From contig JALHOE010000019.1 of assembly GCA_022843175.1 (NCBI GenBank), positions 1-64,000 of the forward strand: DNA of 64,000 nucleotides. Reading direction: 5' to 3'. How positions within the stretch are numbered: position 1 is the stretch's first letter; every line of letters begins with the position of its first letter. Of this stretch, positions 59,192 through 64,000 are shown in pieces. The position numbers were made by a program, and so were the translations under genes. This stretch comes from Deltaproteobacteria bacterium. Lineage in GTDB: Bacteria > Myxococcota_A > Polyangia > Polyangiales > JADJMO01. The notes beneath the pieces are model-generated. The model saw nothing but the letters and a program-made list of their open reading frames with translations, ran no database searches and was not told the DNA's origin.

Positions 59192-60766
59192 ATGAAGCTG
59201 TTGCCGATCGCTCTGCTCGCCGTCGCGTCGATCGCCTGTCGGCGTGAGAACCCTCCCATCGCCGCCCATACCCCCGTCTTGAGCGGCCACCCGGTGCAGC
59301 TCGATCAGGAGGGGAAGATCGTCGCGTGGACCTCGTACGGCGAGATCGCTCGCCTCGGCTTCCACGCGCTCACCACGAAGTTCCCGAACCAACCGAACGG
59401 GAAGCCGACGTACTACGCGCACTCGCGCTTCGATCCGGTGACGTTCGAGGGCGACGGTTGGCCGCACAACCCGGCGGGCCTCAACGCGATGCTCACCGAC
59501 TCGGCGCTGCGCTGGTTCGCCTACAGCGGCGATCGCGCACCGCTCGAGTTGGCGCGCGGCCTGCTCGATCACCAGCTCGCCCACGGGACGACGAAACCGA
59601 CCGCGACCTGGGCGAGCGTTCCGTATGCCAGCGCCGACGCCGGTTCGCTGGAGTGGAAGGGCGCCGACGACTCCTTCTGCGAGCACTGCGGCACCGGCGA
59701 TGGTCCCGGCGTGATCGAGCCCGACAAGGTCGGTGAGCTCGGGCTCGCGTACCTTCAGTTCTACGAGCACAGCGGGGAACAGAGGTATCTCGCCGCGGCG
59801 ATCGCCTGCGCCGACGCGCTCGCCAAGCACGTGCGCGACGGCGATGCGACGAAGTCGCCGTGGCCGTTCCGCGTTCACGCCGAGACGGGCGTCGCGCGCG
59901 AGGAGTACTCCGCGCACGTCATCGCGCCGATCGCCCTCTTCGACGAGGCCGCGCGCCTCGGCGTGGGCGACGTCGTGCGTTACCGCGCCGCGCGCGACAG
60001 GGCGTGGCGCTGGTTGCTCGCGTTCCCGATGAAGAACGACGCGTGGTCCGGCTACTTCGAGGACATCGCGATCAAGCGCGATCCGAAGGAGAACCCGAAC
60101 CAATACGCGCCGCTGCAGACCGCGAAGTATCTCCTCGAGCATCCCGAGCTCGATCCCGACGTCGACGCGCACGTCGAGCACCTCCTCGACTACGCCGCCC
60201 GCACGTTCGCGGTCGACACCGGCAACGGCGAGAAGGGCGTGCAGTTCGGCGCCGAGGTCCTCTCCGAGCAGGGCGCGGACATGTGGAAGATGGGCAGCCA
60301 CACCGCGCGCTTCGGCGCGCTGCAGGCGCTGTGGTTCGAGCGCACGGGCAACGCGATCGCCAAGGAGCGCGCGGTCCGTTCACTGGGCTGGGCGACGTAC
60401 CTCACCGATCGGGACGGCATCGTCGCCGCCGCGATTCAACGCAGCGAGGGATACTGGTTCAGCGACGGCTACGGCGATTACCTCCGTCACTTCGTCACCG
60501 CGATGGGCGCGGTGCCGGAGTGGTCCGGCGCGCGCCCGCGGCTCGTGCGCACCTCGTCGGTGGTCCGCGCGATCCGGTACGGAGAGGGACACATCGCGTA
60601 CGACACGTTCGACGCGCACGCGACCGACGTGCTCCAGCTGCCCGCGTCGCCGGCGTCGGTCACGGTCGACGGGAAGCCGGTCGAGTTCACGGTCACCCCG
60701 TCGGGCAGCGGGGCGGTCGTTCGCATCGTGCGAACGGAGCCGGGGACGGTGGAGATCTCGGTGTGA
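59192..60766 (+). CDS. Lipoprotein with six-hairpin glycosidase-like fold
   Basis: A 524-residue protein. The signal peptide ends in lipobox SIAC (Cys16). Residues about 30-440 are rich in aromatic, Asp and His residues and helices, with segments such as FPNQPNGKPTYYAH, AHVIAPIALFDEAARLG and FEDIAIKRDP, resembling alpha/alpha six-hairpin glycosidase-like proteins (unsaturated-glucuronyl-hydrolase and GH127-like groups). The last 80 residues form a beta domain. Two Cys (EHCGTGD and FCEHC) lie near residue 165. The substrate and catalytic residues cannot be assigned. It lies 134 bases after the nucleotidase gene. Confidence 0.65.
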   Translation: MKLLPIALLAVASIACRRENPPIAAHTPVLSGHPVQLDQEGKIVAWTSYGEIARLGFHALTTKFPNQPNGKPTYYAHSRFDPVTFEGDGWPHNPAGLNAMLTDSALRWFAYSGDRAPLELARGLLDHQLAHGTTKPTATWASVPYASADAGSLEWKGADDSFCEHCGTGDGPGVIEPDKVGELGLAYLQFYEHSGEQRYLAAAIACADALAKHVRDGDATKSPWPFRVHAETGVAREEYSAHVIAPIALFDEAARLGVGDVVRYRAARDRAWRWLLAFPMKNDAWSGYFEDIAIKRDPKENPNQYAPLQTAKYLLEHPELDPDVDAHVEHLLDYAARTFAVDTGNGEKGVQFGAEVLSEQGADMWKMGSHTARFGALQALWFERTGNAIAKERAVRSLGWATYLTDRDGIVAAAIQRSEGYWFSDGYGDYLRHFVTAMGAVPEWSGARPRLVRTSSVVRAIRYGEGHIAYDTFDAHATDVLQLPASPASVTVDGKPVEFTVTPSGSGAVVRIVRTEPGTVEISV

Positions 60767-60810
60767 ACCGTGGAACCACGCCGGCGGCCGGCGCGGTATC
60801 GTCTGTGACC

Positions 60811-61449
60811 ATGCGCGTCCGGAGCTCGCTCTCGCTCCTCGTCGTCCTCGCAGCGGGGGCAGCGTGCAAGCACTCGTTGCCGGGCTCCGCGGGGGAGCCC
60901 GTCGCGAAACCCGCCACGCACGGCACGTCCTCGTCGCCCGTGAAGAGCCTCTTCGTCGCCGGAACGACCTTGCGTTTCCGACTCTACGACGAGGTCGACA
61001 CCCACGATCCGGAGGCGACGGGCCCAGCGCGCACGGAGCACGAGCTCGTCGTGCGCGTGCTCCGTGTGAAGCCGCTGGGCGCCGCGCTCGTCTCCGAGCT
61101 CGACTGGGGCCTGCCCGCGGACTTCGACTGGGTCACGCCCCCGCGTCTCTGGGTGTTGCGCGATAACGCGGTCTGGACCCTCGACGGAGCCCTCGGCCCC
61201 CCCAAGGCGCCGGCCGACTTCGACGTGGAGGACGCCGCTCTGACGGCCATCCTCTCGTCGACGCCTCCCGTGCTCCGCGCAGAAGACGCGCGGTCGCTCC
61301 CCACGAAGCGCCACTGCGCGGAGCGACGGGACGAGGGCAGCTACGGACCGACGCTCGAGCAGCTGTGCTTCGACGCCCGCGGGCTCGCGGAGTGGAGCGA
61401 AGAGAACGCGCACGGCCCACGCGTCCTCAAGATCGCACGGGTGCCCTGA
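60811..61449 (+). CDS. Small lipoprotein of unknown function
   Basis: A 212-residue protein. ATG 60811 starts a signal peptide with lipobox GAAC (Cys18); a GTG at 60763 would overlap the previous stop and add residues that do not look like a signal sequence. A Ser/Pro/Thr linker follows to about residue 45, then a beta-rich domain with two cysteines near the end (RHCAE and QLCFD). No family recognised. It lies 44 bases after the glycosidase-like gene and may share its transcript. Confidence 0.65.
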   Translation: MRVRSSLSLLVVLAAGAACKHSLPGSAGEPVAKPATHGTSSSPVKSLFVAGTTLRFRLYDEVDTHDPEATGPARTEHELVVRVLRVKPLGAALVSELDWGLPADFDWVTPPRLWVLRDNAVWTLDGALGPPKAPADFDVEDAALTAILSSTPPVLRAEDARSLPTKRHCAERRDEGSYGPTLEQLCFDARGLAEWSEENAHGPRVLKIARVP

Positions 61450-61504
61450 CCGCCGCGAGCGATTCGGGGGTGACGCGAGTGTGCATAGCGGCTTGCGATC
61501 AGCG

Positions 61505-63475
61505 CTACTTCGGCACGCAGCGGCCGCCGTAGCAGGTCTCGGTCGCCTCGCACATGGCCGCCGCGCCGCACGGCTGGCGCGCCACCGCGTTGACCCACTG
61601 CGCGATGTGATTGCCGCTCGACAGGTCCTGGAACGGAAGCCAGAACGCGGGACCGGAGGGATCGGCGCCGGCCGCGGCCTTCGCCGGATCGAACCCCACC
61701 ATCCACAACTGCACCTGCGCGTCCTTCGCGAGGCGAAGCCCATACGCGCGGCGGCTCGAGAAGGTGAGCCAGAGGAGCTGACCGCCGCGATAGGCCTGAA
61801 TCGCGGGCGTCCACTTCGGCCACGAGTCGCCGCCGGTCGACGCGATGGCCAAGCGAACCGGCGCGCCGCCCGCTTCGCTCACGACCCACACCTGCGCGTC
61901 CTTGGCGTCGTACGAGTTCGCGTTGGAGGGCGAGCGATTGAAGAGCACCCATTTACCGTCGGGCGAATACGTCGGATAGAAATTGTTTTGCGCAGAGAAC
62001 GGGACGAGGGTCGTCGGCGTCTTGTTCCATGCGCCGCCCACGTACGTGAGCACCTGGAGCGAGGCCGAGTCCACGCCCGTCGCGCCGCAGAAGCCGACGC
62101 ACGGGGGGGCGGTCGCGGGTGACGCGTAGACCATTTTCAGCCCGTTGGGCGCCCAGTCGGGCATCGCGCCCTTGGCCACCAGCGGGTCGACCACCGCGGC
62201 GCCGGTGAGCGCGTTGCGGAGCACGATCGAGACGCCGTTCGAGGTCATGATCTGCTTCGAGTCGGGGCTGAACGAGAAGAAGTTCGAGCCGCCGCCAAAG
62301 GACGTGCCCTGCGCGTAGATCATCGCCTTCGAGGCGACGTCGAACACCTTGTACGGCGAGGGCGCGGGGATATCGAGGCCGAGCGCGATGCGCGTGCCGT
62401 CGCGCGAGACGACGTGACAGCCGACGCAGGTTGTCGCGCCGGCCTTGGCGGCGTTCATGTACGTCTCGGCGCTCTTGCCGGTGACGCCGAACTCGTAGCG
62501 CATCGTCGCGCCAGCCTTTGCGTTCCAATAGTAGATGCCGCCGACGATGTTCTCCTGACCGAACGAGATCGTCTGCGACGCCGAGACGCCGAGTTTGGCG
62601 GGCGCGGCCGCGTCGACGCCGCGGAGCGTGTAGGTCACCGGCGGTTTGTTGCGACCGCCCTCGGCGAGGTACTTCCAGACCGTGGCGTCGGGCGTGTAGA
62701 CGCAGCCACCGCCGACCGCGGTACACGTGAAATACACCTTCAGGTCGACGCTCGTTCCCGCGAACGCGAGCTCGAATAGCGTGTTGCCGGCGCCCGGCAT
62801 GAAGTGGAACTCGAGCGTGTTCATGTTCGGCGGGACGAGCGTCCCGTCGGACGGGTAGACGAAGCTCGGCTTCTTCGTGGCGTCGACGGTGCCGCCGAAC
62901 TTGGTCGGCGCGTCGGCGGCGGTGCCGGTCGTAATGATCGAGACCGGCCCGCTCACGGTGATGCTCGTGGAGGCCATGAGCCCCATCGCCGTCGCTCGGA
63001 CGTTGGTCTTTCCGATCTTCTTCGCGGTCAGCGTCGCGCCGGCGAACGTGCCGATCGTCGCGTCGTCGATCGACCACGTCGCGGTCACGTAGCTGCCGAC
63101 GCCGGCGCTGTTGGTGTAGCGCGCGGCGTAGTCGACGGTGGCCGTCGTGGCGCCGCCGGGGATGATGATCGTGCCGTCGACGGGGATGATCGTGAGCGTG
63201 GGCGCGATCGCGGTGTCCGTGACCGCCGCGGTGTCGAACGTGGGGAACGCGCTGTCGGAGGCGACCCCGGAGTCGACGATCGTGCTGTCGGATGGGGCCG
63301 TTCCGTCCTCGATCGGCGCGCCGCTGTCCTCGGCCGGCGCCGTCTCATCGCCGGTGATCGTGTCGCTCGCCGTCGCGCTGTCCCTTCGCGGTGTCGTCCC
63401 TCCGTCGTCGTCCTTTGCGGCGGAGCAGGCGAGACAAAGCACCGAGAACAAGAGCGCGAGGAGAATGCGGCCCAT
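61505..63475 (-). CDS. Lipoprotein with Ig-like, c-type heme motif and TolB-like propeller
   Basis: A 656-residue protein. The signal peptide ends in lipobox CLAC (Cys17). A Ser/Thr/Asp linker (20-90) precedes a BIG2-like Ig domain (about 92-172). A beta domain follows to about 340. A single CVGCH heme-binding motif (Cys350-Val-Gly-Cys353-His354) is followed by VSRDGTRIALG, the form seen in families that combine a CxxCH motif with a TolB/WD40-like propeller. The propeller covers about 360-600 (FFSFSPDSKQIM, PDWAPNGLKMVY, YPTYSPDGKWVLF, WPKWTPA). A Cys-rich end (CGAAAMCEATETCYGGRC) closes it. Inference: an electron-transfer or sensing surface protein. Confidence 0.85.
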   Translation of the reverse strand: MGRILLALLFSVLCLACSAAKDDDGGTTPRRDSATASDTITGDETAPAEDSGAPIEDGTAPSDSTIVDSGVASDSAFPTFDTAAVTDTAIAPTLTIIPVDGTIIIPGGATTATVDYAARYTNSAGVGSYVTATWSIDDATIGTFAGATLTAKKIGKTNVRATAMGLMASTSITVSGPVSIITTGTAADAPTKFGGTVDATKKPSFVYPSDGTLVPPNMNTLEFHFMPGAGNTLFELAFAGTSVDLKVYFTCTAVGGGCVYTPDATVWKYLAEGGRNKPPVTYTLRGVDAAAPAKLGVSASQTISFGQENIVGGIYYWNAKAGATMRYEFGVTGKSAETYMNAAKAGATTCVGCHVVSRDGTRIALGLDIPAPSPYKVFDVASKAMIYAQGTSFGGGSNFFSFSPDSKQIMTSNGVSIVLRNALTGAAVVDPLVAKGAMPDWAPNGLKMVYASPATAPPCVGFCGATGVDSASLQVLTYVGGAWNKTPTTLVPFSAQNNFYPTYSPDGKWVLFNRSPSNANSYDAKDAQVWVVSEAGGAPVRLAIASTGGDSWPKWTPAIQAYRGGQLLWLTFSSRRAYGLRLAKDAQVQLWMVGFDPAKAAAGADPSGPAFWLPFQDLSSGNHIAQWVNAVARQPCGAAAMCEATETCYGGRCVPK

Positions 63476-63516
63476 GCGCTCGAAGCTAGCACCGTTTCGC
63501 TGATACCCTCGCCGCG

Positions 63517-64000
63517 GTGCGCAAAGCCTTCATCGCCCTCGGCCTCGTCGCGTGTGGGCAAGTCGAGAAGCCGCCGCCGGCGACGCCGTGTCCCACGTGT
63601 CCGAGCGCCGTCGCGACGGCTCCTGTTGTCGTGAGCGCGGTCAGTGCGGCGCCCTCGACCTCTGCGCCGCCGGTCGTCGAGACGATCCCCACGGTCATGG
63701 CACCGGCGAAGGTCGCGTGCGTGTTCGACACCAAGGACACCAAGCAGGTCATCGGACTGCACGCGAGCCCGGAGAAGCCGAACTACGGGCTTGTCGAGTC
63801 GGGCCCGCTGCGATTGACGTTCTCCACCGCGGGTGAGCCCTTCGCAGAGCTCTCGGGCCCGGCGATCGAGCTGCGCGGCTACGCGTCGGTCTTCTCGGGG
63901 AAACATGGGCAGGCGTTCCTTCGTCCCTCGGGGCCGATGGTGCTCGCCGGGGTGTTCTCGGTGGCACCCGCGACGGTGTTGTCTGTCGCGCGCGGCGCCG
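63517..64000 (+). CDS. Lipoprotein, 3' end beyond the window
   Basis: The frame starts at GTG 63517 and is open to the window end (161 codons). The signal peptide ends in lipobox LVAC (Cys13). A Pro/Thr/Val/Ala linker with a CPTC pair follows to about residue 65, then a beta-rich domain. No family recognised from this part. It is divergent from the heme-motif lipoprotein gene, 41 bases away. The layout matches the partial protein at the start of the window and the 601-1137 protein. Confidence 0.7.
   Translation, partial: MRKAFIALGLVACGQVEKPPPATPCPTCPSAVATAPVVVSAVSAAPSTSAPPVVETIPTVMAPAKVACVFDTKDTKQVIGLHASPEKPNYGLVESGPLRLTFSTAGEPFAELSGPAIELRGYASVFSGKHGQAFLRPSGPMVLAGVFSVAPATVLSVARGA

Noticed and set aside
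1-64000. CRISPR arrays, tRNA or rRNA genes, mobile elements
   Set aside because: No direct-repeat array, no cloverleaf-like or rRNA signature and no transposase or integrase motif was noticed; a dedicated search would be needed for a firm negative.

Overview
The window looks like chromosome from a high-GC myxobacterium (Myxococcota, probably Polyangia). The evidence is a very GC-rich composition with C/G in third codon positions, Hanks-type Ser/Thr kinases next to TPR/PEGA-like and bEBP genes, roughly two dozen lipoproteins with acidic or Ser/Thr/Asp/Pro-rich linkers and Cys-rich modules, and an SBBP-repeat protein ending in a MYXO-CTERM-like tail. Genus-level placement is not possible from the sequence alone. 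No rRNA, tRNA, CRISPR array, insertion sequence or phage gene was seen.

Layout. 1-2345: the end of an exported protein, a small lipoprotein and ATP-type phosphofructokinase (pfkA). 2346-7339 (minus): a signalling operon of sigma-54 activator with GAF domain, Ser/Thr kinase, TPR/PEGA-like exported protein and a single-pass membrane protein. 7394-15536: a broken DUF1566 lipoprotein gene, acyl-CoA desaturase, PAS-PAS histidine kinase, Cys-rich lipoprotein, AlkA-type glycosylase, a sigma factor-like protein with its own transmembrane segment, an alpha/beta hydrolase lipoprotein and a SUMF1-fold lipoprotein. 15537-23635: a TraB-like membrane protein, two paralogous Tat/lipoproteins (one interrupted by an in-frame TAG), a large Asp-box propeller lipoprotein and a beta-hydroxyacid dehydrogenase. 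23812-33611: NlpC/P60-like lipoprotein, a GMC oxidoreductase with its Tat-exported partner, a beta-helix lipoprotein, a YagU-like membrane protein, an ice-binding (DUF3494) lipoprotein, MmcQ/YjbR and another SUMF1-fold lipoprotein.

33842-41753: acetate uptake (yjcH-actP), then a compact minus-strand lipid-transport operon (AI-2E-type permease, STAS-MlaE, MlaF, MlaD/MCE, auxiliary lipoprotein) whose cistrons mostly overlap by 1-4 bases, then a DUF4398 lipoprotein coupled to a DUF4398-OmpA lipoprotein. 41898-50223: a 1094-residue SBBP/Cys-rich surface protein, several Cys-rich lipoproteins and an S10-type carboxypeptidase lipoprotein. 50300-56879: a PknK-like kinase-ATPase-TPR protein, small membrane proteins, a cytidylate-kinase-like protein and an AgmX/TonB-like lipoprotein. 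57003-64000: a UshA-like nucleotidase with a Cys-rich insert, a six-hairpin-glycosidase-like lipoprotein, a heme-motif TolB-propeller lipoprotein, and the start of one more lipoprotein at the edge.

Taken together this is mainly envelope and surface biology plus signalling. The two clearest anomalies are genes interrupted by single in-frame stop codons (TGA at 8375, TAG at 21725); each could come from a Trp codon by one G-to-A change. No biosynthetic cluster or defence island is visible.
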